Shown: one piece after another, positions 14,264-23,529 of the stretch | Numbering within the stretch: the first letter of the stretch is position 1 | How the letters are laid out: each line of letters begins with the position of its first letter | Source: an uncultured Duncaniella sp. | GTDB lineage: Bacteria; Bacteroidota; Bacteroidia; Bacteroidales; Muribaculaceae | NCBI RefSeq assembly: GCF_910577345.1 | Contig: NZ_CAJTMT010000014.1 | Location: 280 to 25,246, forward strand | Reading direction: 5' to 3' | Length of the DNA: 24,967 bases | Program-made: the position numbers and the translations under genes | The notes under the pieces: generated by a model | Told to the model about the DNA's origin: nothing | Seen by the model: the letters and a program-made list of their open reading frames with translations, nothing else | The model's database searches: none

Positions 14264-14289
14264 AGTTAACAAAAATCTTGTTAACTTTG
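14264..14289 (+). promoter_or_regulatory. Promoter of the envelope cluster with overlapping dyad
   Basis: TAACTTTG (14282-14289) is a -7 box 94 bp before the first gene. A perfect 9-bp dyad, AGTTAACAA (14264-14272) and TTGTTAACT (14278-14286), overlaps it and covers the region between the boxes. This is where an operator would be expected; no regulator is identified. The rest of 13980-14381 shows no gene, only weak imperfect dyads such as ATTGTACATC (near 14068) against GATGGTACAAT (near 14107). Confidence 0.6.
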
Positions 14290-14382
14290 CATCTTGAAAC
14301 AGTGTTTAGACCGTCCTAAACATCCCTAATACAATAAAATAGCAAATATCACGGCCCGAAAAAGCGGCCTTACGACCACATT

Positions 14383-15918
14383 ATGACTAAAAGATACCCG
14401 CTATACACATTGTTTGCCCTCATAATCATGGGGGTAATCAGTTCATGCAACAAGGACTCTGACTCGTTTGTGGCCGAGGGTGATTTTGGCAACTGCACAG
14501 TCTCCTCGTTCAGCCTTGCAAAAGATGACAGCGTACTCACCGGCCTTGACTCGGTATATTTTTCAATTGACCTTGTCAATGCGGTAATCTTCAACGCCGA
14601 TTCCCTCCCTAAAGGCACAAAAATCAACAAACTTATTGTCAAGATTGGCACATCGTCGGCCAGCGCCTGCGATCTCACCTTCAATCAGTGGGAGACAGAA
14701 CGCGACACGACTATCAGCTACATCGACAGCCCCAACGACAGCATCAACTTCGCCAACGGCCCCGTGAAACTGACGGTAAAATCCTACGACGGCCTTTCAA
14801 CACGCGACTATACCATCAAGGTCAATGTCCATCAGGTCGAACCCGATACTCTCTACTGGGCACAGGCTGCCCGCCGCAATCTCCCCTCCGGTCTCTCCGC
14901 ACCCAAAGAGCAGAAGACCGTTGAATATGACGGCAAGGTATATTGCCTGACCTCAGACGGTCGTCAGGCTTCTGTCGCATCGACAGTAAATCCCTTCAAC
15001 AACGATTGGACAACCTCTACAGCCACCCTGCCTTCCGGAGCGGTTGTCAACTCATTCTCTGCAAGCACCGAGGCTTTCTATATCCTCGACTCCAACGGAC
15101 GTCTTTACAAATCGGCCGACGCCCTGACATGGACATCGACAGGCGCGAGAATGGACTACCTCTACGGCGGCTATGACGGCTGTGCCCTTGGAGCCCGCAA
15201 GGATTCCGACGGTTGGAAACACGTCAGCTATCCCGCTTCGACCGAATATGCAATCCCCAACGGCTGTCCCGTCAGCGGCACAAGCCAGATGCTCCTCTAT
15301 GAGACCAAATGGAGCAGCAAACCTCTCGCCATCTTCGTCGGTGGCTGCGATGCAGCCGGCAATGTCGTAGGTTCGACATGGGGCTACGATGGAGAGGTAT
15401 GGGCCAAGATCAGCACCCGCGACATCGATGAGCGCACCGATATGAGCCTCTTCCCCTATTTCACACCCCGCGTCAACACCAAGTCATGGCGCGTCACCGA
15501 ACGTTCGGTTCTTCTTGCCGTCGGTGGCCGCTACGAATCGACAGCCGGTGAGGTCGTGTCGAAGAGTGTGTATGTATCCTACGACCAGGGCATCACTTGG
15601 GACGAAGCTTCAAGCTATCTCCAGTTGCCCGACTACATTCCTGCATTCGCAAATGCACAGGCCGTTGTGATTGACACTGAACTCAACGAATCAATGTCGC
15701 GCTCAATGCCCGACGGATGGACCGCCTTCTCCGGAACCCGTCTTCCGGCATGGGCAACTCCGGTTCCCTTTGCCCATACAAGCCGCGTGAGCGCTCCCAT
15801 CACAGAATGGGAATGTCCCTACATCTATCTTTTCGGCGGTGAGGCACTCAACGGTGAACTTTACGACTCGATTTGGAAAGGTGTGATACGCCGTTTCACC
15901 TTCAAGCCCCTCTATTGA
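14383..15918 (+). CDS. DUF6242-type lipoprotein with beta-propeller-like region
   Basis: A protein of 511 residues. It starts with a lipoprotein signal: basic start, hydrophobic LYTLFALIIMGVISSC with the lipobox cysteine C22, followed by NKDSDSF, whose acidic residues resemble the surface-export signal of Bacteroidota lipoproteins. Residues about 35-155 look like Ig-like beta domains (CTVSSFSLAKDDSVL, VKSYDGLSTRDYTIKVNV). Residues about 160-505 contain kelch/BNR-like repeats (VYCLTSDGRQASVAS, AFYILDSNGRLYKSADAL, IYLFGGEALNGELYDSIW), suggesting a beta-propeller. I assign it to DUF6242, a Bacteroidales family of unknown function, from its composition and position before a DUF6089 gene. It is the first gene of the plus-strand cluster, 44 bp from the next. 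Confidence 0.8.
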   Translation: MTKRYPLYTLFALIIMGVISSCNKDSDSFVAEGDFGNCTVSSFSLAKDDSVLTGLDSVYFSIDLVNAVIFNADSLPKGTKINKLIVKIGTSSASACDLTFNQWETERDTTISYIDSPNDSINFANGPVKLTVKSYDGLSTRDYTIKVNVHQVEPDTLYWAQAARRNLPSGLSAPKEQKTVEYDGKVYCLTSDGRQASVASTVNPFNNDWTTSTATLPSGAVVNSFSASTEAFYILDSNGRLYKSADALTWTSTGARMDYLYGGYDGCALGARKDSDGWKHVSYPASTEYAIPNGCPVSGTSQMLLYETKWSSKPLAIFVGGCDAAGNVVGSTWGYDGEVWAKISTRDIDERTDMSLFPYFTPRVNTKSWRVTERSVLLAVGGRYESTAGEVVSKSVYVSYDQGITWDEASSYLQLPDYIPAFANAQAVVIDTELNESMSRSMPDGWTAFSGTRLPAWATPVPFAHTSRVSAPITEWECPYIYLFGGEALNGELYDSIWKGVIRRFTFKPLY

Positions 15919-15962
15919 TACGGGTCAATATCCATCCCCATATATAATAATGTGGTAAACTG

Positions 15963-16667
15963 ATGAAACGAACTCTCCTCCGTCTTCTCCTACTGATAAT
16001 CCTTGCAGGGTCTACCGGTCCTGCACTCCACTCTCAGACGCAAGAGAGCGTCGAGACCTATAAATTTGACATCGGTGCCGGAATCGGCATGTCGGGCTAC
16101 CTCGGGGATGCCAACGAAAGTTCGCTTTTCGCCCACCCGGGAGTTGCGCTCAACGGCTCTTTCCGCTATCTCATCAACACCCGATGGGCCATCAGAGGCA
16201 TGTTGACAGCCGCATCCCTGAGCGGATCGACAGCCGATATGGACAACGTGCTTCCCGAAGGAAAGGTCTATGAATTCAACTCATGGGTCTATGATTTGGG
16301 CGGACGTGTGGAATTCAACTTCTTCAACTATGGCATCGGCGAGACATACAAACGCCTGTCGCGAATCTCACCCTATCTGAGCCTCGGACTTGGAGTGACG
16401 ATGTCGAGTTCCGATGGAAATTCATACGTTGCCATGAGTCTCCCGATGGGATTCGGTGTCAAATACAAAATCCGCCCGCGTCTCAACCTCGGACTTGAAT
16501 TCTGCATGACCAAGGTGTTCGGCGACCATGTCGACAGCGGTGAACTCAGCGACCTCTACCTCATCAAGAGTTCCTTTCTGAAGAACACCGACTGGTACTC
16601 GACACTGATGCTGAGCATCAGCTACGAATTCGGCAAACGCTGCGTCACATGCCACCGCATTGACTGA
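15963..16667 (+). CDS. DUF6089-type outer-membrane beta-barrel protein
   Basis: A protein of 234 residues with an N-terminal signal peptide (LLRLLLLIILAGSTGPALHS, cleavage near residue 25). The mature part alternates glycine- and aromatic-rich strands typical of an eight-stranded barrel of the porin-like type: FDIGAGIGMSGYLGDANE, SLFAHPGVALNGSFRYLIN, VYDLGGRVEFNFFNYGIG, RISPYLSLGLGVTM, and MLSISYEFGKRC at the end. It ends in CVTCHRID; a C-x-x-C-H end is odd for a barrel and looks like a haem-binding motif, but one copy at the extreme C-terminus is not evidence of a cytochrome. Its position before uppS and bamA fits DUF6089 proteins of Bacteroidales. Function unknown, possibly linked to envelope assembly. 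Confidence 0.82.
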   Translation: MKRTLLRLLLLIILAGSTGPALHSQTQESVETYKFDIGAGIGMSGYLGDANESSLFAHPGVALNGSFRYLINTRWAIRGMLTAASLSGSTADMDNVLPEGKVYEFNSWVYDLGGRVEFNFFNYGIGETYKRLSRISPYLSLGLGVTMSSSDGNSYVAMSLPMGFGVKYKIRPRLNLGLEFCMTKVFGDHVDSGELSDLYLIKSSFLKNTDWYSTLMLSISYEFGKRCVTCHRID

Positions 16668-16774
16668 GCCTCCACCGTCCCGACAGACATTTTTTAGAAA
16701 ACGATATACCAATCCCTCACAACGCCATCCACAGCCGCAAAAATGCGACACGATGACGTGACCGACAAAAAGAT

Positions 16775-17512
<738 letters not shown>

Positions 17513-17557
17513 AAACTGAAAACCATCCCTCCACACATTTCCCCAAACGTTAGACCA

Positions 17558-20200
17558 ATGCGTTTTAAATTCATCACATTCCTGCTCCTGCTCTCGTCAC
17601 TCTCCATCTCAACCGGCATTTCGGCGCAGGTTCCGACCGACACCATTTACAATCCGACCATACTCTTCACAGGTCTGCCGAAGACCTATGAAATCGCCGA
17701 CATCCAGGTCAAGGGTGCCGACAACTATGAGGATTATATCGTCATCGGCTACACCGGTCTCAAGAAAGGCGATCTCATCACCATCCCGAGTTCGGAACTG
17801 ACTGATGCATCAAAGCGTCTTTGGCGACAGGGACTCTTCTCGAAGGTGCAGATAACCGTCGACAAAGTCGTCGGCAACAAGGCATACCTCACCCTTAACC
17901 TCCGTCAGCAACCCCGCATCGGCCAAATCAACTACCACGGTGTGAAGAAAGGTGAGCAGAACGACCTCGATGAAGCCCTCCAGCTCCGAAAAGGCAACCA
18001 GATTACACAGAACATCGTCAACCGCGCCGAGCAGATTATCTCAAAATATTATAGCAACAAGGGCTTCGGCAACGCGGCCGTAAAGATTAATCTGACCGAC
18101 GACCTCTCGCACCCCAACGAAGTGATCGTGGACATCAATGTCAACAAAAACGATAAGGTCAAGGTCCACAAAATCTACATCGACGGTAATGAGGTGCTCA
18201 GCGACAACCAGCTCCAGCGCGTCATGAAGAAGACCAATGAGAAGGGCAAGATTCTCAACCTCTTCCGTCAGAAAAAATTCGTCGAAAGCGACTATAAGGA
18301 CGACCTTGAACGCATCCTTCAGAAATACAACGAGAAAGGCTACCGCGACGCTGCCATTCTCGCAGACTCAGTCGTGCCCTACGACGAGAAGACCGTCGAT
18401 GTCTACATCACCCTCGACGAAGGCAAGAAATACTATATCAACGACATCACCTGGGTGGGCAACACCATCTATCAGACAGACATTCTATCCAATGTGCTCG
18501 GCATGGAGAAGGGCGATGTCTACAACCAGAAACTTCTGAAAAAGCGTACTACAGAAGACGATGACGCAATCGCCAACTACTATATGGACAACGGTTATCT
18601 CTTCTTCGACCTCACCCCGATTGAGAAGAACGTCAACGGCGACTCAATCGACCTTGAGATGCGAATCACCGAAGGTCCGCAGGCACGAATCAACAACGTC
18701 ATCATCAACGGTAACGACCGCCTCTACGAGAAGGTCATCCGCCGTGAGCTTTATGTTCGCCCCGGTGAGCTCTTCAGCAAGAGCGACCTCATGCGTTCGG
18801 CCCGTGAAATCGCCCAGACAGGCCACTTCGACCCTGAAAACATGGACATCCGACCCGAACCAAACCAGGAGGACGGAACCGTCGACATCCTCTTCAATCT
18901 CGAATCGAAATCCAACGACCAGTTCGAATTCTCTATGGGTTGGGGACAGACAGGTGTCATCGGAAAGGTGGCCATCAAGTTCACTAACTTCTCAATCAAG
19001 AACCTCTTCTACCCCAACAGCTACAAGGGCCTCATCCCGCAGGGCGACGGTCAGCAGCTCACAATCTCGGCACAGACCAATGCCCGCTACTATCAGGCAT
19101 ACAGCATCTCGTTCCTTGACCCGTGGTTCGGTGGCAAGCGACCCAACTCGCTCTCTGTTTCTGCCTACTACAGCCGTCAGACAGGTGTGAACTCATCGTA
19201 CTACAACCGCAACTGGCAGAACTACTACAACTATGGTTACGGTGGTCTCTACGGCAACTACGGTTACAATGATTACTATCAGAACTCCTACGAGAATGCC
19301 TACGACCCCAACAAGTTCCTCCAGATGCTCGGTGTGACCGTCGGACTCGGCAAGCGTCTCAGCTGGCCTGACGACCACTTCACATTCCAGGCAGAGTTAG
19401 GCTACAACTGGTATTACCTCAAAAACTGGGAATACCTGCTCAACATGCAGAACGGCTCGTCCAACTCCCTCACCATCGGTCTTACCCTCGCCCGTAACTC
19501 TATCGACAACCCGCTCTACACCCGTAGAGGATCTTCCTTCTCGCTCAACCTTCAGCTCACTCCTCCCGCATCGCTCTTCGGAAAGAAGAACTGGAAACGC
19601 CTCTCGGAACTCGCTTCAAGCCGCGAGAACACCACCCAGGCCGAGGAGGCCCGCAAGGAACTTTACCACTGGATCGAATACTGGAAGCTCCGCTTCAAAT
19701 CGCGCACCTACACTCCGCTCACCGATCCGGACGGCAAACATACACTCGTATTTATGACCCGTGCTGACTTCGGTCTTCTCGGAAGCTACAACAAATATCT
19801 CAAATCACCCTTCGAGACATTCTATGTCGGTGGTGACGGTATGTCAGGTTCCTACACCTACGCTCAGGAAACCATCGCACTCCGTGGTTACGACAACGGT
19901 CAGCTCTCACCCAACTACCAGAGCTACGCCTACACCCGCTTCGGCATGGAACTCCACTTCCCCTTCATGCTACAGCCCACGACAACCATCTACGGTCTGA
20001 CCTTCATCGAAGGCGGTAACGCATGGACCTCCGTCAAGAACTTCTCGCCCTTCGACCTCAAGCGCAGTGCCGGTGCCGGTATCCGTATCTATCTCCCGAT
20101 GATCGGTATGATGGGTATCGACTGGGCCTACGGTTTCGACCGCGTCTACGGACAGAAGGGTGGGTCACACTTCCACTTCATTCTCGGCCAGGAATTCTAA
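17558..20200 (+). CDS. bamA: Outer membrane protein assembly factor BamA
   Basis: An 880-residue protein, the central component of the beta-barrel assembly machine. A signal peptide (residues 1-24, ending ISAQ) is followed by five POTRA repeats over about 40-435; POTRA-type sequences include IADIQVKGADNYEDY, VHKIYIDGNEVLSDNQ, INDITWVGNTIYQTD and INNVIINGNDRLYEKVI. The C-terminal membrane barrel runs from about 450 and ends in HFHFILGQEF, the terminal aromatic beta-signal. A Tyr/Asn/Gly-rich segment at about 545-580 (NYYNYGYGGLYGNYGYNDYY) has no counterpart in E. coli BamA and should be an extracellular loop. Substrate delivery is helped by the two Skp-like proteins encoded next. Confidence 0.96.
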   Translation: MRFKFITFLLLLSSLSISTGISAQVPTDTIYNPTILFTGLPKTYEIADIQVKGADNYEDYIVIGYTGLKKGDLITIPSSELTDASKRLWRQGLFSKVQITVDKVVGNKAYLTLNLRQQPRIGQINYHGVKKGEQNDLDEALQLRKGNQITQNIVNRAEQIISKYYSNKGFGNAAVKINLTDDLSHPNEVIVDINVNKNDKVKVHKIYIDGNEVLSDNQLQRVMKKTNEKGKILNLFRQKKFVESDYKDDLERILQKYNEKGYRDAAILADSVVPYDEKTVDVYITLDEGKKYYINDITWVGNTIYQTDILSNVLGMEKGDVYNQKLLKKRTTEDDDAIANYYMDNGYLFFDLTPIEKNVNGDSIDLEMRITEGPQARINNVIINGNDRLYEKVIRRELYVRPGELFSKSDLMRSAREIAQTGHFDPENMDIRPEPNQEDGTVDILFNLESKSNDQFEFSMGWGQTGVIGKVAIKFTNFSIKNLFYPNSYKGLIPQGDGQQLTISAQTNARYYQAYSISFLDPWFGGKRPNSLSVSAYYSRQTGVNSSYYNRNWQNYYNYGYGGLYGNYGYNDYYQNSYENAYDPNKFLQMLGVTVGLGKRLSWPDDHFTFQAELGYNWYYLKNWEYLLNMQNGSSNSLTIGLTLARNSIDNPLYTRRGSSFSLNLQLTPPASLFGKKNWKRLSELASSRENTTQAEEARKELYHWIEYWKLRFKSRTYTPLTDPDGKHTLVFMTRADFGLLGSYNKYLKSPFETFYVGGDGMSGSYTYAQETIALRGYDNGQLSPNYQSYAYTRFGMELHFPFMLQPTTTIYGLTFIEGGNAWTSVKNFSPFDLKRSAGAGIRIYLPMIGMMGIDWAYGFDRVYGQKGGSHFHFILGQEF

Positions 20201-20289
20201 TCCCACGGCTGTTTTCACCACTGATTAAACTTTTTACCCTCCGGTGCGTCTATATATTATATAAACAAACCGTTAACACCGCCCAAGGT

Positions 20290-20805
20290 ATGAAAAAGAT
20301 TTTACTGACATTAGCCCTCGTCATCGCTTGCTTCGCCGGAGCATCCGCACAGAAGTTCGCGCTTGTCGATATGGACTACATCCTCTCCAACGTCCCTGCC
20401 TACGAAATGGCAAACGAACAGCTCAATCAGATTTCACAGCGTTGGCAGAAGGAGGTCGAGGCCGTTGCGAAAGAGGCCGAGACACTGTATAAGAACTATC
20501 AGAACGAAATGGTCTTCCTGACCGACGACCAGAAGAAGAAAAAGGAAGAGGAGATTGTCGGCAAGGAGAAACAGGCCGCTGAACTCCGCCAGAAATACTT
20601 CGGTCCCGAAGGTGAACTTTACAAAAAGCGCCAGACCCTCATGAAGCCGATTCAGGACGATGTCTACAACGCCGTCAAGAAGGTTTCGGAAGAGCGTGGC
20701 TACCAGTGCATCTTCGACCGTGCGTCGTCAGCCGACATCATATTTGCATCGCCCCGTATCGACGTATCCAATGAGGTTCTTGAAAAGTTAGGTTATTCCA
20801 AATAA
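20290..20805 (+). CDS. OmpH/Skp-family periplasmic chaperone (first copy)
   Basis: A protein of 171 residues with a signal peptide cut after ASA (residue 20); mature start QKFALVDMDYILSNVPAYEMA is typical of OmpH. Residues about 40-120 are a long charged coiled coil (EAVAKEAETLYKNYQNEMVF, KKKKEEEIVGKEKQAAELRQ) and the C-terminal strand region includes YQCIFDRASSADIIFAS. Skp trimers hold unfolded outer-membrane proteins in the periplasm and pass them to BamA. The reading frame is open upstream to 20023 inside bamA, but the signal peptide fixes the start at 20290. The 89-bp gap after bamA contains the AT-rich dyad TATATATTATATA and no clear promoter. Confidence 0.93.
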   Translation: MKKILLTLALVIACFAGASAQKFALVDMDYILSNVPAYEMANEQLNQISQRWQKEVEAVAKEAETLYKNYQNEMVFLTDDQKKKKEEEIVGKEKQAAELRQKYFGPEGELYKKRQTLMKPIQDDVYNAVKKVSEERGYQCIFDRASSADIIFASPRIDVSNEVLEKLGYSK

Positions 20806-20811
20806 AATCCC

Positions 20812-20819
20812 TATCTTTG
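20812..20819 (+). promoter_or_regulatory. Internal promoter before the second chaperone gene
   Basis: TATCTTTG matches TAnnTTTG and lies 7 bp past the stop of the first chaperone gene. It would give a leader of about 105 nt for the second gene. The upstream box is weak. Confidence 0.55.
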
Positions 20820-20825
20820 CACCGC

Positions 20826-20865
20826 TCACGCCGCAGGTGATTTTTTTTCTCGTCGACGGCAGTGA
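20826..20865 (+). promoter_or_regulatory. Attenuator-like alternative hairpins in the leader
   Basis: TCAC (20826-20829) can pair with GTGA (20837-20840), followed immediately by eight T (20841-20848), a weak terminator-like hairpin. The same TCACGCCG can instead pair with CGGC-A-GTGA (20857-20865), a longer stem that would undo the first. The hairpin starts at about the predicted transcription start. Alternatively it simply reduces read-through from upstream. Confidence 0.3.
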
Positions 20866-20929
20866 CACCCCGCGTTTCAGAAATTTTTAAAGTATCATAA
20901 TCTTAAAAATAAAACTTCCAAATACAACG

Positions 20930-21424
20930 ATGATCAAAAAACTTTTACTCGCAATCATGATTGCGTTCCCCATGAGCCTCTTCGCACAGAAATTCGGTGT
21001 CATCAACACCCAGGAGCTCATCCAGTCACTCCCCGAAGTAAAGACTATTCAGGAGCAGATGCAGGCTGCCACCAAGAAATACGAAGATGAATTCGCCAAA
21101 CTTCAGGAAGAATTCAACAAGAAATTCCAGGAATTCCAGGCTCTCGAAGCTTCAACCCCCGAGACCATCAAGGAACGCCGCACTCAGGAGCTCCAGGAAA
21201 TCGACACCAAGATTCAGCGCTTCCGTGAGACAGCCCAGGAAGACCTCCAGCGTCAGAACCAGCAGCTCATGGCTCCCGTTCAGGAGAAAGTCGTGAAGGC
21301 TATCCAGACCGTAGGCGCCGAAGGCAACTACACCTTCATCTTCGAAAACGTGATGCCCCTCTATTCCGGCTCGGATGTCACCGATGTGACTCCCCTCGTG
21401 AAGACTGCACTCGGCATCAAATAA
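20930..21424 (+). CDS. OmpH/Skp-family periplasmic chaperone (second copy)
   Basis: A protein of 164 residues with a signal peptide (LLLAIMIAFPMSLFA, cut before QKFGVINTQELIQSLPEV). The middle is a coiled coil rich in Gln, Glu and Lys (MQAATKKYEDEFAKLQEEFN, EIDTKIQRFRETAQEDLQRQ), with the C-terminal strand TFIFENVMPLYSGSDVTDVT. It is a divergent paralogue of the preceding gene: same fold, aligned N-terminus after cleavage (QKFALVD versus QKFGVIN), different C-terminus. It has its own promoter, so its supply can be set apart from bamA. Tandem ompH genes after bamA are common in Bacteroidota; the division of labour is unknown. Confidence 0.93.
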   Translation: MIKKLLLAIMIAFPMSLFAQKFGVINTQELIQSLPEVKTIQEQMQAATKKYEDEFAKLQEEFNKKFQEFQALEASTPETIKERRTQELQEIDTKIQRFRETAQEDLQRQNQQLMAPVQEKVVKAIQTVGAEGNYTFIFENVMPLYSGSDVTDVTPLVKTALGIK

Positions 21425-21478
21425 AGCTCGTGAATCTCACAACGCTTTCCGTTTGACAGATTAACAAACCCCATACCC

Positions 21479-21523
21479 CCGCCCGCCATGTCGTCCGCAC
21501 TACGCGGGTCACATGGCGGGCGG
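21479..21523 (+). terminator. Strong hairpin between chaperone gene and permease gene
   Basis: CCGCCCGCCATGT (21479-21491) pairs perfectly with ACATGGCGGGCGG (21511-21523), and the 19-base loop has a second small stem (CCGC/GCGG). It lies 55 bp after the second chaperone stop. No T-run follows, so it may be a processing or stability element, or a factor-dependent stop, rather than a full terminator; lptF/G has no other visible promoter. Confidence 0.5.
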
Positions 21524-21573
21524 TGGACATTTCATCAACCCTACTTACCAACCGTCATTACCCCGCCACAGCT

Positions 21574-23529
21574 ATGTTACGAATCAAACGCATGGACATC
21601 TTCATTCTCCAGAGCTTCGTGCCTCTGTTCATGATGACGTTCTGCATCTGTCTTTTCATAGTCCTGATGCAATTCCTGTGGCGCTACATCGACGAACTCG
21701 TCGGCAAGGGCCTCGGCGTGGATGTCATCGGCGAACTTTTCTTCTACGCCGCTCTGACCATGATTCCCATGGCCCTCCCTCTCGCCATACTCCTCGCCTC
21801 GCTGATGACCTTCGGCAACCTCGGCGAGCAATTCGAACTCACAGCCATGAAGGCCTCGGGCATATCGCTCCTGCGCACCATGGCTCCGCTTATCGTGCTG
21901 ATGGTAGGTATTGCCACCGGCGCTTTCTTTTTCCAGAACGACGTGCTTCCCGTAGCGCAGACAAAGATGTGGACGCTCCTCTACTCCATGAGGCAGAAGT
22001 CGCCCGAACTGGAAATCCCGGAAGGCGTGTTCTACGACCAGATTCCGGGCTACAATCTCTTCGTGCAGGAAAAGAACCGCGAGACAGGCGTCCTCTACGA
22101 AGTCATGATTTATGATGTCTCCAAAGGATTCGAGAACTCATCCATCATCCTTGCCGACTCCGGCAAGATGTCCATCACCCCCGACAAGACCCACCTCTTC
22201 CTCCATCTCTGGAACGGCGAATCCTTCGAGAATCTAAAGGATGCGGGTGCGGGCAACATGAAGAATGTCCCCTACCGCCGTGAATCCTTCACCGAGAAGG
22301 AAATCATGCTGAAATTCGACTCCAACTTCAACCGAATGGATGAGCAAGGCATGAGAAACCAGTATGTCGGTAAGAATATGGCCGAACTGCAGGCCACAAT
22401 TGACTCCGTGACCGTGCGGGTCGACTCCCTCGGCTCCATCTACGGCACAAGCCTGCGCGAATATCCCTACATGGGGCTGCGCGTCTACCGCACCACCCAT
22501 ACCGACAGTGGCCGCACCGTCAGCAAACGTCTGCCCGACGTAGTCATCGAGAAGCCACTCAATGTCGATTCGCTCCTGCGCGGTTCATCCTCCGGCGTAA
22601 GGCTCAGCTATCTCAACCAAGGTCTCGCAAAGGCGCAGCGTATGCGTCAGGAATACGAATACAAGAGCATCACCATGGCCGACGACCTCAAGACCATACG
22701 CCGCCATGCCATAGAGCTTCAAAAGAAATTCACCCTCTCCTTCGCCTGTATCATCTTCTTCTTCATCGGTGCGCCGCTCGGTGCCATCATCCGCAAGGGT
22801 GGTCTCGGCACCCCGCTTGTCATCTCCGTCTTCCTCTTCATTTTCTACTATATCATCGACAACATGGGCTATAAGCTTGCCCGCGACGGCAAGTGGGAAG
22901 TCTGGGAAGGAATGTGGCTCAGTGCAGCCGTATTGTTGCCTATGGGTATATTCTTCACCTATAAGGCTGTCAACGACTCCGCTGTGTTCAACAAGGATGC
23001 CTATCTCAACTTCTTCCGCAAATTCTTTGGAGTCAGCGAGGTGCGCCATGTAGAGATGAAGGAGCTCGTGATGGAGGAAGTCGACCCGACAGTGGCCGTG
23101 CAGCGACTCGAAACCTTGAAACTGGAAGTGGCGGCCTATCTTCAGAAGAATCCCGCCAAACAGAACTATATGGACTACTGGCTCCACGGCTATGACCGCG
23201 ATGAGCTCCACCGTCTGCGCGACACGATTGAAGGCGATGTCGAATATCTCTCCAACTCGCGCGAGAAGATGGTCGTGCTGAAACTCATGGACCTCCCCAT
23301 CCTCCGCAGTCTCTGGTTCCAGCAACCATCCACCAAGTCTTGGCTCTCATGGACCATGATGGTGATATTCCCCCTTGGCCTGTCGATATGGTTCTATGGA
23401 CGCAAGACACAGATGCGTCTGCGCGACGAACTTGCGACTGTCACGAAGGTAACCGACCAGCTTATCGAGCTGATTGCCCCCGAAAATCCTCAACCAACAG
23501 ATAATACTATTCCGACAGATGGAAAATAA
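21574..23529 (+). CDS. LptF/LptG (YjgP/YjgQ) family permease
   Basis: A 651-residue inner-membrane protein, far longer than E. coli LptF or LptG (about 360). Membrane segments: three near the N-terminus (about 9-32 SFVPLFMMTFCICLF, 48-72, 95-120), three at about 390-475 (FACIIFFFIGAPLGAII, VISVFLFIFYYIIDNMGY, MWLSAAVLLPMGIFFTY), and a seventh at about 590-610 (WTMMVIFPLGLSIWFY). The periplasmic domain lies between TM3 and TM4. With LptB it should extract lipopolysaccharide from the inner membrane. Residues about 480-651 are a C-terminal extension with no E. coli equivalent. Start: the frame reaches a GTG at 21523 inside the hairpin arm, but the ATG at 21574 (MLRIKRMDIFILQSF) fits the family. 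It overlaps ribBA by 11 bp. Confidence 0.92.
   Translation: MLRIKRMDIFILQSFVPLFMMTFCICLFIVLMQFLWRYIDELVGKGLGVDVIGELFFYAALTMIPMALPLAILLASLMTFGNLGEQFELTAMKASGISLLRTMAPLIVLMVGIATGAFFFQNDVLPVAQTKMWTLLYSMRQKSPELEIPEGVFYDQIPGYNLFVQEKNRETGVLYEVMIYDVSKGFENSSIILADSGKMSITPDKTHLFLHLWNGESFENLKDAGAGNMKNVPYRRESFTEKEIMLKFDSNFNRMDEQGMRNQYVGKNMAELQATIDSVTVRVDSLGSIYGTSLREYPYMGLRVYRTTHTDSGRTVSKRLPDVVIEKPLNVDSLLRGSSSGVRLSYLNQGLAKAQRMRQEYEYKSITMADDLKTIRRHAIELQKKFTLSFACIIFFFIGAPLGAIIRKGGLGTPLVISVFLFIFYYIIDNMGYKLARDGKWEVWEGMWLSAAVLLPMGIFFTYKAVNDSAVFNKDAYLNFFRKFFGVSEVRHVEMKELVMEEVDPTVAVQRLETLKLEVAAYLQKNPAKQNYMDYWLHGYDRDELHRLRDTIEGDVEYLSNSREKMVVLKLMDLPILRSLWFQQPSTKSWLSWTMMVIFPLGLSIWFYGRKTQMRLRDELATVTKVTDQLIELIAPENPQPTDNTIPTDGK

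Noticed and set aside
16640..16667. CVTCH motif at the end of the DUF6089-like protein as a cytochrome c signature
   Set aside because: A single C-x-x-C-H five residues from the C-terminus of a beta-barrel has no space for a haem domain.
20023..20289. Upstream extension of the first chaperone frame
   Set aside because: It overlaps bamA in another frame; the signal peptide at 20290 marks the true start.
22585..23325. 246-codon minus-strand frame
   Set aside because: Antisense to the LptF/G gene, without membrane segments or a family pattern.
23474..23518. Upstream extension of the ribBA frame
   Set aside because: The family start MENNIKLDSIEEAI lies at 23519; the extension uses a non-ATG start inside the permease gene.
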